A stretch of 64,000 bases of DNA from Pedobacter sp. KBW06 (GCF_003852525.1 NZ_QAJL01000001.1:358983-422982); one strand, 5' to 3'; positions 55,011 through 64,000 are shown, counted from the first letter of the stretch. Notes: a model not told the origin generated them from the sequence alone. Translations and numbers: made by a program.

Positions 55011-56798
55011 CTAGTTATAACCGGCATTTTGTTTCAACACCGCCGCGCCATTGGCCTGGCTCAAATCAATTTGCCGTTGTGGAATCGGATAATATTCGCT
55101 TTTACCTTTAATATATTTTCCATTTCTTACATCAGAAGTCAGCTTACCCTGGAAGTTAAAGTAGGCGTTCAGCTCCTGATCGGCGATGCCCCAGCGTACC
55201 AGGTCAAAGAAACGGTGCCCTTCCATCGCCAGCTCTATCTTTCTTTCAAAATAGATGGCGCTTAAAGCATAGTCTTTTCCTTTTCCGGAGAAATCACCAA
55301 TCGGATATTCATTTACCTTATAATTGGCTGCCGGGATATTGGAGAATCCTTCCATCGGCTTTGCATCGTTTTTATACTTGTACACCCATCCTGCCGGATT
55401 TGCTGCACGTGCCCTAACCAGGTTTACATAGCCTTCCGCTTTACTCAGGCTTCCTGCCTGAGCCTCCGCCTCTGCCCCCATCAGCAAGACATCTGCAAAC
55501 CTGATGACCAGGTAATTGATGGCTGAACCTGGTGCCCAGGTGGTGAGATCGGCATCGGTTGCCTGTGATTCCTGCCAGTAAATGTTCTTTTTGGGGCCAT
55601 AAGGTCCGCCATACCGCTGATCTCTGATCCATGGTTCTCCAGGATAGATTCCCCAGTCCAGGTAGGGAACACCACGTCTTCCGGCGGTCCAGTCGATCCT
55701 GGGATCCAATGTACCTGCATCCGGAACAAAGGCCTCATTTCCTTTGATCCCCATATCGTTCTTCACCGCAAAATCATTGTAGTTGTTCAGATAAGGAAGT
55801 CCGTTGGCCGCATTGGTTCTAAAATGGTTGACCATATCAATAGAAGGCTGGAAAAATCCGCAGCAGCCAAAAGGGCTGTTTCCATAAGGGAAGTTCAGCA
55901 TGTCTCCATTATTCCCGTTAGACGGGCCGTTTGGATCCACATTAGCCGCCATTTGAATGGCAAAAACCACCTCAGAGTTGTCTTCTTTACTCGGCTTAAA
56001 ATTGTCTGAAAACTCAGCATTCAACTGATACTTTTTACCGGTAGTGGTTACCCCCTGAGAGATAACGATATCAAACAATCCCTGAGCTTCCGGAAATTTA
56101 TGCTGGTATAAATAGGCTTTTGCAAGGTAAGCACCTGCGGCCCATTTATTGGCCCTTCCCATCTCTGTTTGGGTAGCCGGCAGATTTTCATAGGCATATT
56201 TAAGATCCTCATTGATTTTAACCCAGATGTCAGTATTATTTGGCTGGTTAAAGATCGTGGTCGTTTCGTCGATCCAGGGCACCATATTCCATAGTTTCTT
56301 CAGTTCGAAATAATAATGTGCACGAAGGAATCTCGCCTGACCAGCGATATTTTTACCGTCGGCATCATTGATGTCGGTCGCCTTCGCCATTACTTTCAAC
56401 ACGTTATTGGTCCGGGTTACCCCTTCATATAAGGCTTTCCATTTCCCATTGAAATAGGCATTGGTCGCATCTGAATAGAAATTCGCAATAGGATCTACAG
56501 CAGGCTGATCTGCCCCATCACTTCCTTTGGAAGCATCCCCACCGGTGATGGAACCAAAGACCCAGTTGCTTGGGGAGGCATGCCATGCCTCTCCTCCGCC
56601 TAAACCCTGATTTGAACCTTGTTGTCCGTCTAATGCAGCATAGGCACCAATTAACAAACCGTTCACCCCATTTTTATTGGCTAAAATTTCCTCTGTCAAA
56701 GAGCCCAGTGGTGGTTGCTCCAATGCCTTTTTGCAGGAGAAAAATAACTGCGTTGTAAAGCACAATACAGTTAACAAAATGTATGTTGATCTTTTCAT
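55011..56798 (-). CDS. SusD/RagB-family glycan-binding lipoprotein
   Basis: A 595-residue lipoprotein. I moved the start to the ATG at 56798 (MKRSTYILLTVL), which gives a proper signal peptide and lipobox Cys22 (LFFSCKK); 18 extra upstream codons are open but would precede the signal. The C-terminal block YFERKIELAMEGHRFFDLVRWG is the SusD signature. It binds the substrate at the cell surface with the SusC partner encoded 74 bp upstream. Confidence 0.95.
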   Translation of the reverse strand: MKRSTYILLTVLCFTTQLFFSCKKALEQPPLGSLTEEILANKNGVNGLLIGAYAALDGQQGSNQGLGGGEAWHASPSNWVFGSITGGDASKGSDGADQPAVDPIANFYSDATNAYFNGKWKALYEGVTRTNNVLKVMAKATDINDADGKNIAGQARFLRAHYYFELKKLWNMVPWIDETTTIFNQPNNTDIWVKINEDLKYAYENLPATQTEMGRANKWAAGAYLAKAYLYQHKFPEAQGLFDIVISQGVTTTGKKYQLNAEFSDNFKPSKEDNSEVVFAIQMAANVDPNGPSNGNNGDMLNFPYGNSPFGCCGFFQPSIDMVNHFRTNAANGLPYLNNYNDFAVKNDMGIKGNEAFVPDAGTLDPRIDWTAGRRGVPYLDWGIYPGEPWIRDQRYGGPYGPKKNIYWQESQATDADLTTWAPGSAINYLVIRFADVLLMGAEAEAQAGSLSKAEGYVNLVRARAANPAGWVYKYKNDAKPMEGFSNIPAANYKVNEYPIGDFSGKGKDYALSAIYFERKIELAMEGHRFFDLVRWGIADQELNAYFNFQGKLTSDVRNGKYIKGKSEYYPIPQRQIDLSQANGAAVLKQNAGYN

Positions 56799-56872
56799 CG
56801 GAATATAATTATTGTTTAATGGTGATGAAACTGTCATAAATGATGGTTTCATCTGTCTAAAACATTAAATGG

Positions 56873-59800
56873 TTAAAAATTTAAATTTAATCCCAACAGG
56901 AAAGTACGCTGACTTGGATATGCACCTTCATCTACTCCATAAGCAGTCTGGCTTCCCGTTGCACTGGAAGTACCAATCTCAGGATCCAGTCCTGAATACT
57001 TGGTAATCGTAAACAGGTTGGCTCCGGAAACATAAACACGAAGCTTTCCAACTCCGATTTTCTGAAGTGTTTTTGCAGAGAAGGTATAACCGATCTGTGC
57101 ATTTTTTAGTCGCAGGTAAGATCCACTTTCTACAAAATAAGAATTTGGAACACCGTTAGAACTGAAAGACTGGTTCTTTTCCTGAATGGGCGCTTTAGCG
57201 TTCATATTAGATGGTGTCCAGGAATCATACAATGCTGTATGGCTCTTTGCCCCTCCAAATGAAGAAGAAAAATCCGTCCACCATTTCACCTGATTCCAGA
57301 TCGAATTGCCCTGTGCACCGTAGAAGAACATACTCAGATCGAAATCTTTATAAGTCAACCCCAGGTTCAGGCCGTAACTAAAATCAGGATTTGCATTTCC
57401 TAAGAAAGTACGGTCATCGGCAGTAATTAATCCGTCACCATTCACATCTTCATACTTAAAACGGCCTGGAGCAACAGCACTTTGATATACTGAATTGACA
57501 TCACCGGTAATGCCTCTTGCTTTTACATCTGCCGCATCAATTTCTGCCTGAGAATTCCAGAAACCTGCTACTTTATAACCAAAAAATTCACTTACAGAAC
57601 GACCTACTTTATTGCGGATGATCATGCTGCCATCAAAACGGCGCGGATCTTCATCATAATAATCTGCATCTGCTGAAATCTTTTTAATGAGGTTATTGTA
57701 AGTGGTCAGTGTCGCTGTTGCATTAAATTTCAAGTCCTTACCGATATTGGTATGTGCAGAGATGGCCAGATCCAATCCATCGTTTTTCATTTCGCCGATG
57801 TTCACATAAGGCTGTCTTGAAGCACCATTGGAAGCGATCATTTCCGGATTATACAACAGGTCTTTAATCGTTTTACGGTAGTAATCAGCGGAGATTTCAA
57901 ACTTCCCACCAAATAAAGTCGCATCTACCCCAATGTTTGAATTGGTATTTTTCTCCCATTTTGCACCAGGGTTACCCGTCGCATTTTTATAGAAGCCGGA
58001 AACCACATTGTTTCCCCCACCTATCGCATAGTAAGAAGGCGCAATAGCACTGCTAAAAGTATTGAATCCGTTTCCATTGGTCACGTTCAGCTGATTCCCC
58101 ATGACACCATATCCTCCTCTGATTTTCAAATCGGTAAGCCATTTCACATCTTTAAGGAAAGATTCCTGAGAGATTCTCCATCCCCCGCTTACAGAAGGAA
58201 ACCAGCCATATACATTTTCCGTGAATTTAGACGAACCGTCTCTCCTCAGCGTTGCACCGATCAGGTACCTGTCGTTGAAGCTATAGTCTAAACGTCCGAT
58301 CAAAGAGAACATCGCACTGGCTTCCCGCTCACTGGAAGAATCTTTTGGACCACTTCCGGTATTCAGATTGGTAAAGTTGGGATCAAAAGAGAAATAGCCT
58401 TTATTGCTCCCGCTCAGTGTGTTGTCACGATTCCTAAGGTATTCTGTACCCACTACGGCTTTTACACTATGTCTGTCAAAGACTTTCGTAAAAGCAAGCG
58501 TGTTTGTCCAGGTATATTCAAAACCTGTATATGAAGATTCGGAATAGGTATTGGTTATGTTATTCTCAGAATTTTCATATTGAGGATGAACAAATGATCT
58601 GGAATCACCGGAATAGTTGGCACCTCCAAATGAACTGCGAAGGGTAAGTGATGCCGGCAGGTCGACTTCAACAAAAACATTTCCAAACAACCTGTTATCA
58701 GTTGCCCTGTTATTTTTTGTTCTGTTCAACATGGCTACCGGATTATAGCCATCGCCCAATCCACCACCAAAAGAACCGCCATAATTCCCCATAATGTCAT
58801 ATACCGGAATGATCGGTTGCTGACGGAAGGCATGACCAATGGCATTATCGCCCGTCAACCCGCCGATTTTAGGGTTATTTTTAATGGAATAAGCAATGTT
58901 CTCACCTATCCTGATTTTTTTACCAATGTTGTACTGCGTATTGGAACGTACGGTATACCTGGTGAGAAAAGTTTCCATCAAGGTACCTTCCTGGTTAAAA
59001 TAATTGGCAGAAAAAAGGTAACTCCCCTGATCTGAACCTCCGCTCACCGCTACGTTATGACTTGTAATTGGCGCCGGACTGAAAATTTCTTCATACCAGT
59101 TTGTTCCGTTTTTATTGGACCGGGTGATCCTGTTAAAACCGGCATACTCTGCAGGGGTGAAAAAAGGTTTTACATTATACAAAGAAGGATTTGTTCCCGG
59201 ATCGCCTTCCTTTGCTCCCCTTGGTAAAATGTAATCAGGGACAACATAAGTAGGGCCATTTCCGTAGAGCGCATCATTGAGGTCGGTTTCTCCGGAGTTG
59301 ATCAGCATCTGGCGCTTTAAATCTGCCATTTCCTGAGGGTTCAGGATATCCCATACGTTTCCGCTTTTAGGACGCTGCGTTCCATAATAGGCATCGTAGT
59401 TCACCTGGATCTTTCCTTTTCCTTTTTTAGTCGTCAGAATGATTACTCCATTTGCAGCTCTGGAACCATAAATTGAGGCTGAGCCCGCATCTTTAAGCAC
59501 CTGCGCCGATTCAATGTCGTTAGGGTTGATGTCGGAAGTACTTTGGGTAGGCACTCCATCTACTACATATAGCGGACTGTTGTTTCCGAAAGTATTGATC
59601 CCCCGGATTTTCACCTGAGGCTCTTCGCCCGGTTGTCCGGAACCCAGTACGGTTACGCCGGATGCCTGTCCCTGTAACAGGTTGTTCACTGATGAAACCG
59701 GTTGTTTGATCATGGAAGAAACGTTCACCACCGAGACTGCTCCCGTCAGGTCCTTTTTCTTTTGTGTGGAATACCCCACTACCACCACCTCACCGAGGGA

Positions 59801-60430
59801 GGTGGCTTCTTCTTCCAGCTGGACATTGACCGTAGTTTTTCCTGCAGCAGCAACCTCCTTGGTTTTGAAACCGATGTACGTAAAAACCAAAACCGCATCT
59901 GCTGACGTTGTGGTAATCGCATAATTACCATTGGCATCCGTCATTGCACCAATGGAAGTTCCTTTTATTTTTACACTTACGCCGGGCAGGGTTTCTCCCT
60001 TGGTGGAGCTCACCTGTCCTTTGATGACGATCTGTGGTTTTTTCGCTTCTGCTTCCGCAGCGGCAAAGCTGTCTTTATCGTATAATAAAATGTGCTGATC
60101 CACCACCCGATAAGTGATGTTAAGGCCAGCGAGCGTTTCCGACAGGATGTCTCCCAGACGTTTATTAACTACGTTTACAGAGACGATCCGCTCAGATCTG
60201 ATCATGGAAGGGCTATAAATAAACTTTACCTTAGTCTGGTTTTGGATTTCCTTTAAGATCTGTTTTATTTTACCTTCAGTAATATTGATAGAAATTTCTT
60301 TGTTCAGGATTCCCTGTGCCTCTACTTTTTTTGCAAAGGTGCTACAGGTAAATAAGATCACAAGAAATATTTGGCTTACAGATATTCTCATTGCTGTTAT
60401 TATTAAAGCAACAAATCGCTTTTTATTCAT
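56873..60430 (-). CDS. SusC-family TonB-linked receptor with STN signalling domain
   Basis: An 1185-residue receptor from the ATG at 60430 (MNKKRFVAL); an upstream in-frame ATG would add 20 non-signal residues. After the signal peptide, an STN domain (about 45-120, with ISINITEGKIKQILKEIQNQ) marks it as a transducer that reports substrate to the FecR anti-sigma protein. A carboxypeptidase-regulatory-like domain, TonB box EVVVVGYSTQKKKDL, plug and barrel follow. The upstream FecI/FecR genes are thus its signalling partners. Confidence 0.95.
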   Translation of the reverse strand: MNKKRFVALIITAMRISVSQIFLVILFTCSTFAKKVEAQGILNKEISINITEGKIKQILKEIQNQTKVKFIYSPSMIRSERIVSVNVVNKRLGDILSETLAGLNITYRVVDQHILLYDKDSFAAAEAEAKKPQIVIKGQVSSTKGETLPGVSVKIKGTSIGAMTDANGNYAITTTSADAVLVFTYIGFKTKEVAAAGKTTVNVQLEEEATSLGEVVVVGYSTQKKKDLTGAVSVVNVSSMIKQPVSSVNNLLQGQASGVTVLGSGQPGEEPQVKIRGINTFGNNSPLYVVDGVPTQSTSDINPNDIESAQVLKDAGSASIYGSRAANGVIILTTKKGKGKIQVNYDAYYGTQRPKSGNVWDILNPQEMADLKRQMLINSGETDLNDALYGNGPTYVVPDYILPRGAKEGDPGTNPSLYNVKPFFTPAEYAGFNRITRSNKNGTNWYEEIFSPAPITSHNVAVSGGSDQGSYLFSANYFNQEGTLMETFLTRYTVRSNTQYNIGKKIRIGENIAYSIKNNPKIGGLTGDNAIGHAFRQQPIIPVYDIMGNYGGSFGGGLGDGYNPVAMLNRTKNNRATDNRLFGNVFVEVDLPASLTLRSSFGGANYSGDSRSFVHPQYENSENNITNTYSESSYTGFEYTWTNTLAFTKVFDRHSVKAVVGTEYLRNRDNTLSGSNKGYFSFDPNFTNLNTGSGPKDSSSEREASAMFSLIGRLDYSFNDRYLIGATLRRDGSSKFTENVYGWFPSVSGGWRISQESFLKDVKWLTDLKIRGGYGVMGNQLNVTNGNGFNTFSSAIAPSYYAIGGGNNVVSGFYKNATGNPGAKWEKNTNSNIGVDATLFGGKFEISADYYRKTIKDLLYNPEMIASNGASRQPYVNIGEMKNDGLDLAISAHTNIGKDLKFNATATLTTYNNLIKKISADADYYDEDPRRFDGSMIIRNKVGRSVSEFFGYKVAGFWNSQAEIDAADVKARGITGDVNSVYQSAVAPGRFKYEDVNGDGLITADDRTFLGNANPDFSYGLNLGLTYKDFDLSMFFYGAQGNSIWNQVKWWTDFSSSFGGAKSHTALYDSWTPSNMNAKAPIQEKNQSFSSNGVPNSYFVESGSYLRLKNAQIGYTFSAKTLQKIGVGKLRVYVSGANLFTITKYSGLDPEIGTSSATGSQTAYGVDEGAYPSQRTFLLGLNLNF

Positions 60431-60486
60431 ACCTTTAGAAGTTTTGTTCGTTAATGTGAAAATTTCGTTCAGAATCAATTTAACTG

Positions 60487-60643
60487 GCAATGTCCCGCAA
60501 CATTGTCAGTTTTTTTTTGGAGTTGGTCTAGTAAAAGTTTCTCTTTTTCATAAGCTGTTGGTTTGGTTGGTTGGTTAGTTGATTGGTTAATTAAATTGCT
60601 AATGTTCATTCAGATCTCATGATCTCCTGCAAGGTCCCGCAAC
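60487..60643 (-). repeat. direct repeat pair in the leader of the STN-SusC gene
   Basis: GCAATGTCCCGCAAC (60487-60501) and GCAAGGTCCCGCAAC (60629-60643) differ at one of 15 positions and lie 142 bp apart between fecR and susC. The first copy sits in a 12-bp hairpin AACTGGCAATGT/ACATTGTCAGTT. The stretch between them is rich in GGTTGGTT on the plus strand, which is CA-rich in the mRNA. Confidence 0.6.
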
Positions 60644-60686
60644 GCTGCTGGTTTAGATCTTTTGACCTGTTATTTCTTATCGTTTG

Positions 60687-61736
60687 TTATTTCTTATTCT
60701 TAATGATGATGCTTGTTCCTGAGACTTCATAGGTCGCTTTGATGGACTCGCACAGGAAATCCAGTTTGTTGTATAAGCTCTGTTCAGAAAGATCACCGGT
60801 AAACGTATTGTTATATAAAGCCTTATTTTCTACAATAAAATCGATCTCATAGGTCTTTTTAAGTTGTGCAATCACCTCAGACAATGGTGCATCGTTGAAC
60901 GCAAAAGCATCTTTAACCTCGGCACCACGCAGTTCTGCCGATACCGGCTCAGGATTGCTGACCAGCATTTTTTCAAATACTTTCTCATCACTAACGAATA
61001 CCGCCTTTTGATTGGGGGTTAAGAAAATGGCTTTATCTGTGCCCAGGATTCCTTTCACAATGGCCAGTCTGCCGGAAACCGGAGAAACCTGAACTTTCCC
61101 GGTATGAACAGAAACTTCGGTTGATTTACCTGATGCACTTGTTCTGATCATGAAACTCGTCCCAAGCACTTTGGTGATCACATCTTTACTATACACCATA
61201 AATGGCCTGGAAGCATCTTTACTGATCTGGAAAAATCCTGCCCCTTCAAGGGTCACTTCCCTCACATCAGGACTAAAATGAGCCGGATATTTAATTACCG
61301 TATTTTTTTCGAGGATAACAGAGCTGCCGTCTTCAAAAGTAATTTTCTCGGGCTTTCCCGAAGTATTGGTACATTCTTTAATGCCCTGTACGGATTGAAC
61401 GGCCAGGAATGTTGGAATGCGGCTTTCTTCTTTAAAAAACACATAACCGGTGATCAGAATAAAACCGGCAACCGCAGCAGCAATTCCAGTCCACATTCCT
61501 GCAGTGCGCCTGCGCTGCTTTGCGAAAACAGGACTTGCCATTTCCGGAGCAGAGATGTCCACATGAATCCGGTCCCAAAGCTTTTGCTCCATGGTATTGA
61601 TTTCCCTGGAGTTAATTTCGTCGAGGTCTTCTTTGTCGAGCATTCCGTAAAGTTCTTCAACGATTCGTTTTTCCTCGTCTGTACATGTTCCCTGGAGGTA
61701 TCTGTCCAATAAAAGATGAAATGCTTCTCTGCTCAT
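60687..61736 (-). CDS. FecR-family anti-sigma factor
   Basis: A 349-residue protein with an N-terminal cytoplasmic helical domain (about 1-80), one membrane helix (about 80-102, GIAAAVAGFILITGYVFF) and a periplasmic FecR domain (residues about 125-225, with FEDGSSVILEKNTVIKYP). The C-terminal DUF4974-like domain (YKLDFLCESIKATYEV region) contacts the receptor STN domain. It holds the ECF sigma factor inactive until the receptor is occupied. It is encoded between that sigma factor and the STN-SusC gene. Confidence 0.95.
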   Translation of the reverse strand: MSREAFHLLLDRYLQGTCTDEEKRIVEELYGMLDKEDLDEINSREINTMEQKLWDRIHVDISAPEMASPVFAKQRRRTAGMWTGIAAAVAGFILITGYVFFKEESRIPTFLAVQSVQGIKECTNTSGKPEKITFEDGSSVILEKNTVIKYPAHFSPDVREVTLEGAGFFQISKDASRPFMVYSKDVITKVLGTSFMIRTSASGKSTEVSVHTGKVQVSPVSGRLAIVKGILGTDKAIFLTPNQKAVFVSDEKVFEKMLVSNPEPVSAELRGAEVKDAFAFNDAPLSEVIAQLKKTYEIDFIVENKALYNNTFTGDLSEQSLYNKLDFLCESIKATYEVSGTSIIIKNKK

Positions 61737-61809
61737 TATTATAGCTTTTAAACTATATGTAAGCTAAAGGCAGGCGATCCCTAAAGAAAATAAAAATATT
61801 TTTCCGTTT

Positions 61810-62388
61810 TTATAAAAACAGACTGAGAAGGACTGGCAAAAAGAGGTAATCTTTCAAATGAAAACGCATCGATTTGAGGGATTGGGTGATGTGGTACTCT
61901 ACTGCTTTTTCGGAGATGTTCAGCTCCCTGGAGATGTCTTTTACAGAATAATGCTCCAGTCTGCTCAGCTTAAACACCTCTCCTGTTTTCTTGGGCAACC
62001 GGGCGATCCCATCGCTTAGCGCGCCAGACAATTCATTGAGCATCAACAGGTAATCGGTATTTTCTACCGTATCATTCTTCAGAACTTTCAGGTGATCCTG
62101 ATAGTTCTCCCTTACCAGCTGAGATTTATAATGATTAATGATGCTGTATTTCAGGCCTCCAAAAAGATAATTACTGATGGAAACAATGGTTACGGTCTCC
62201 CTTCTGCGCCAAAGGTCTACAAAAAGATTTTGTGTGAGTTCTTCAGCAAGCTCCTTATAATGTGTTTTTTTATAAGCCACCTGGAAGACCCCTTTCCAGT
62301 AACGGGTATAAATCTCCCTGAACGCACGTTCGCTGCCGTCTTTAAAAAGAACGACCAGTTCATCATCGGTGAGGACTGAAAGGTTCAT
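61810..62388 (-). CDS. FecI-like ECF RNA polymerase sigma factor
   Basis: A 192-residue ECF sigma factor from the ATG at 62388 (MNLSVLTDDELV); the longer frame to 62445 adds 19 residues unlike the family. Region 2 is seen around DGSERAFREIYTRYWKGVFQVAY and region 4 around LPKKTGEVFKLSRLEHYSVKDISRELNISEKAVEYHI. It directs transcription of the adjacent SusCD locus when released from FecR. It has its own TAnnTTTG promoter element. Confidence 0.94.
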   Translation of the reverse strand: MNLSVLTDDELVVLFKDGSERAFREIYTRYWKGVFQVAYKKTHYKELAEELTQNLFVDLWRRRETVTIVSISNYLFGGLKYSIINHYKSQLVRENYQDHLKVLKNDTVENTDYLLMLNELSGALSDGIARLPKKTGEVFKLSRLEHYSVKDISRELNISEKAVEYHITQSLKSMRFHLKDYLFLPVLLSLFL

Positions 62389-62423
62389 ATGGCAGTTAGG
62401 GTGGTTAGTTGGTCTGGTTCTAA

Positions 62424-62431
62424 CAAATTTA
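62424..62431 (-). promoter_or_regulatory. -7 promoter element of the sigma factor gene
   Basis: TAAATTTG on the minus strand is a perfect TAnnTTTG match, 35 nt from the ATG at 62388. A -33 TTTG at the correct spacing is not clear. Confidence 0.5.
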
Positions 62432-62479
62432 ACAATAAAAGTCAAACGGCGATAAAAAATTATCTGCCCCTAACTAACC

Positions 62480-62517
62480 AATCACTCAGCAGGATTGACA
62501 GTGCCTGCTGAGTGATT
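62480..62517 (-). terminator. perfect 14-bp hairpin after the gene at 62523
   Basis: AATCACTCAGCAGG and CCTGCTGAGTGATT pair perfectly around a 10-nt loop. It lies directly downstream of the minus-strand gene. There is no U-run, only GGTTAGTT, so it may be a processing or protecting stem rather than an intrinsic terminator. Confidence 0.6.
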
Positions 62518-62522
62518 TTAAC

Positions 62523-63458
62523 CTAAAAGGGTAAAGACATATGTACCATTACCCGGTTTCCGGCTTTCGCCCTTCCTCCTGCGAGGTCCTGGGAACGCAC
62601 ATTCTGGTAATTGGCACCAAAGGAAAGTCCCTTCATCGCCACTTCTACCCCTGCAACAGCGGATAAGGAATAACCTCCGGAGACATCCACATTGTACTTA
62701 TTGTTTTCTACATCTTTATCGGCAGTCTCATATAAAACACCTGCATTGGGCGCTACAGTAACCACATTTGCCAGTCTGAATTTATAATAGGCCAGCATAT
62801 TTGCCGTCAGCTTATTTCCATACCGGTAATTGTATTTGTTTTCCGTATTGATCTTATAGTTCACATTTGTGTTCAAACCCAGGTCATTGTAACGGATGTC
62901 GTAGGCCGCATTGAGGGTAAAATCAGTGCTCGCGGTCCCCAGCTGGAAGTTGTTCGGAGATTCCTGGATCGCCAGTCTTTCCGAAGGCTCATATTTCCCC
63001 GTAGGCACTTTTACCCCGCCTCCAATCCAAACCGATTGCACGAGCAGGCGTTCCCCAAGGGTTCCGCTTTTGTCGAGCAGTTTATAATATCCCATCAGTG
63101 CAATGTCTCCAAGGCCATTTTTAGTACCATTGCCGGTCTGACTTTCCCTTTTATTGAAATTATAAGGCACAAAAGCCAAAATCCGAAAGCGGCTTCCGAT
63201 GTTCCAGCCCCCCCAGAGCTCTGCACTCTGGTAAGTTTCATCGGCAGTGATCGGTGTTCTTTGTCCGAGTGGGCCCAGGTGTGTCTGTAAACTCTTGTGC
63301 TGATACCTCAGCCCTATAAATCTTTTGTTAAACTCGGGCAGGATGCCCAGGTAATAACTTCCTACCCCACAGCCACAAATGTCACAGGCTAAGCTGGCAA
63401 ATGTAGTGGAGCACAACAGCATCAGGCTAATTATTATTTTCTTCTTCATCATTGTCAT
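62523..63458 (-). CDS. outer-membrane beta-barrel protein with N-terminal CDICGCG motif
   Basis: A 311-residue exported protein (signal peptide to about residue 23). The mature end is CDICGCGVGSYYLGILPEF, a cysteine cluster followed by about 12 amphipathic strands ending in VHMSLPF, an outer-membrane barrel. I do not know a characterised relative. It lies 26 bp behind a di-heme peroxidase gene on the same strand, so the pair probably acts together. A heme, copper or iron role is speculation. Confidence 0.75.
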   Translation of the reverse strand: MTMMKKKIIISLMLLCSTTFASLACDICGCGVGSYYLGILPEFNKRFIGLRYQHKSLQTHLGPLGQRTPITADETYQSAELWGGWNIGSRFRILAFVPYNFNKRESQTGNGTKNGLGDIALMGYYKLLDKSGTLGERLLVQSVWIGGGVKVPTGKYEPSERLAIQESPNNFQLGTASTDFTLNAAYDIRYNDLGLNTNVNYKINTENKYNYRYGNKLTANMLAYYKFRLANVVTVAPNAGVLYETADKDVENNKYNVDVSGGYSLSAVAGVEVAMKGLSFGANYQNVRSQDLAGGRAKAGNRVMVHMSLPF

Positions 63459-63484
63459 CGTTGTTTGATCGTTATAAAACCTTG

Positions 63485-64000
63485 TTATTGTTCAGACAAA
63501 AGCTTGTTATTGATAAATTCCTCATCATTTAAAGTGGCTAAGAATGCAGTCAGCTTCGTCTTGTCATTTTCTGTTAAAGCAATTCCCCGGCGGTCTCCCT
63601 GCTGAAGTAAGGGATCGAGATTGAGGGTGGCCTGAACTTCTGAATTGTAATGTTCCAGTACGCCCCCAAGACTCAAAAACCGTCCGTCGTGCATGTAAGG
63701 AGCAGTATACCTCAGGTTCCTCAAAGAAGGCACCTTAAACTTATACTTATCCGTACTGATGAGGGTAGCGAGGTATAAACCCTGATCATTGATCGGGCTG
63801 GGCCCTAAGCCATTGTTCCGGAAAGTGCCATCGGTAAACAGCGGTTCGCTATGGCAGGAAGCACATTTCTGCTTAAACAAAGTATAGCCCTCCTGTTCCT
63901 CGGCTGTAAAAACCGCATTTCCTTCTTTTCTCATCACCTTATCATATTTGGAATTGCTGCTGACACACAGGAGCATGAACTGCGACAAAGCCTTCATAAA
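63485..64000 (-). CDS. di-heme cytochrome c peroxidase (CCP/MauG family), partial
   Basis: The C-terminal 170 or more residues of a periplasmic peroxidase; the gene begins beyond the right edge, since the codon before the first visible Met is open. The second heme motif CASCHSEP lies near residue 47 of the visible part, and YKFKVPSLRNLRYTAPYMHDGRF near 84 is typical of the family, with the conserved Met-His-Asp. SQFMLLCVSSNSKYDK is the usual block before that heme. It reduces hydrogen peroxide or oxidises a substrate protein. Confidence 0.92.
   Translation of the reverse strand, partial: FMKALSQFMLLCVSSNSKYDKVMRKEGNAVFTAEEQEGYTLFKQKCASCHSEPLFTDGTFRNNGLGPSPINDQGLYLATLISTDKYKFKVPSLRNLRYTAPYMHDGRFLSLGGVLEHYNSEVQATLNLDPLLQQGDRRGIALTENDKTKLTAFLATLNDEEFINNKLLSEQ

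Noticed and set aside
60482-60519. Hairpin plus T-run at the start of the STN-SusC leader as a Rho-independent terminator
   Set aside because: The T-run is on the plus strand, where no gene is transcribed. On the minus strand the run precedes the hairpin, so it is treated as a leader structure.

Overview
The window looks like chromosome of a Bacteroidota member, most likely Sphingobacteriaceae (Pedobacter-like). The grounds are two SusC/SusD pairs, a FecI/FecR/STN-SusC signalling set, a fused CcoNO oxidase subunit, promoters of the TTTG-N19-TAnnTTTG type in place of sigma-70 boxes, and almost no Shine-Dalgarno sequences. No rRNA, tRNA, CRISPR array, transposase or prophage gene was seen. The last gene runs off the right edge.

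Layout. 0.1-0.95 kb: a DUF6266 protein. 1.07-8.28 kb: a TPP riboswitch followed by a full thiamine operon (thiS-thiC-tenI/thiE-like-thiD-thiE-thiG-thiH-thiF). 8.3-10.0 kb: a small ABC exporter, divergent from a CvfB-type S1-domain protein (10.1-10.9 kb). 11.0-14.6 kb: a siderophore-type TonB receptor coupled to a PepSY membrane protein. 14.8-22.8 kb: a polysaccharide-utilization-like locus (susC, susD, GntR regulator, six-hairpin glycosidase-like protein) with a strong promoter and a candidate operator in the susC leader. 23.1-23.8 kb: an exported Mn-type superoxide dismutase. 23.9-33.0 kb: a five-gene minus-strand operon with an HD-PycTM (DUF5706) membrane protein, polyphosphate kinase, a beta-propeller lipoprotein, a GAF-domain protein, and an outer-membrane barrel carrying a kinase-like N-terminal domain. 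33.4-42.1 kb: the cbb3 oxidase assembly and structural genes (ccoI-ccoS, ccoNO-Q-P-G-H, a SafE/DsbD-like protein, a truncated hemoglobin). 42.2-46.4 kb: hemN, a truncated D-lactate-dehydrogenase-like protein, a receiver-CRP/FNR fusion regulator and a FixL-like heme-PAS histidine kinase. 46.5-48.3 kb: a cysteine-rich protein of unknown function. 48.5-50.8 kb: a probable metal-starvation operon (DUF3299 protein, folE, COG0523 GTPase). 51.2-62.4 kb: a FecI/FecR-controlled SusCD locus with a GH20 hexosaminidase and a NagX-like membrane protein. 62.5-64 kb: an outer-membrane protein and a partial di-heme peroxidase.

How the parts work together. The most coherent unit is 33.3-48.3 kb. The FixL-like kinase and its receiver-CRP regulator appear to be a compact FixL-FixJ-FixK oxygen-response system. 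Four TGA-N6-TCA boxes with the same AGTGACG-like flank lie in front of ccoI, ccoN, the hemN operon and the unknown protein at 46538. Their spacing to TAnnTTTG-like -7 boxes falls into two sets: about 51.5 bp (hemN operon and ccoN, class I geometry) and 29.5 bp (ccoI and the unknown gene, class II geometry). This predicts a low-oxygen regulon that holds at least two poorly described proteins.

The second unusual unit is the polyphosphate kinase operon. It joins an HD phosphohydrolase-Pycsar-effector-like membrane protein to an outer-membrane barrel whose periplasmic half carries motifs of an atypical protein or lipid kinase. Functions beyond family level in that operon are inference.
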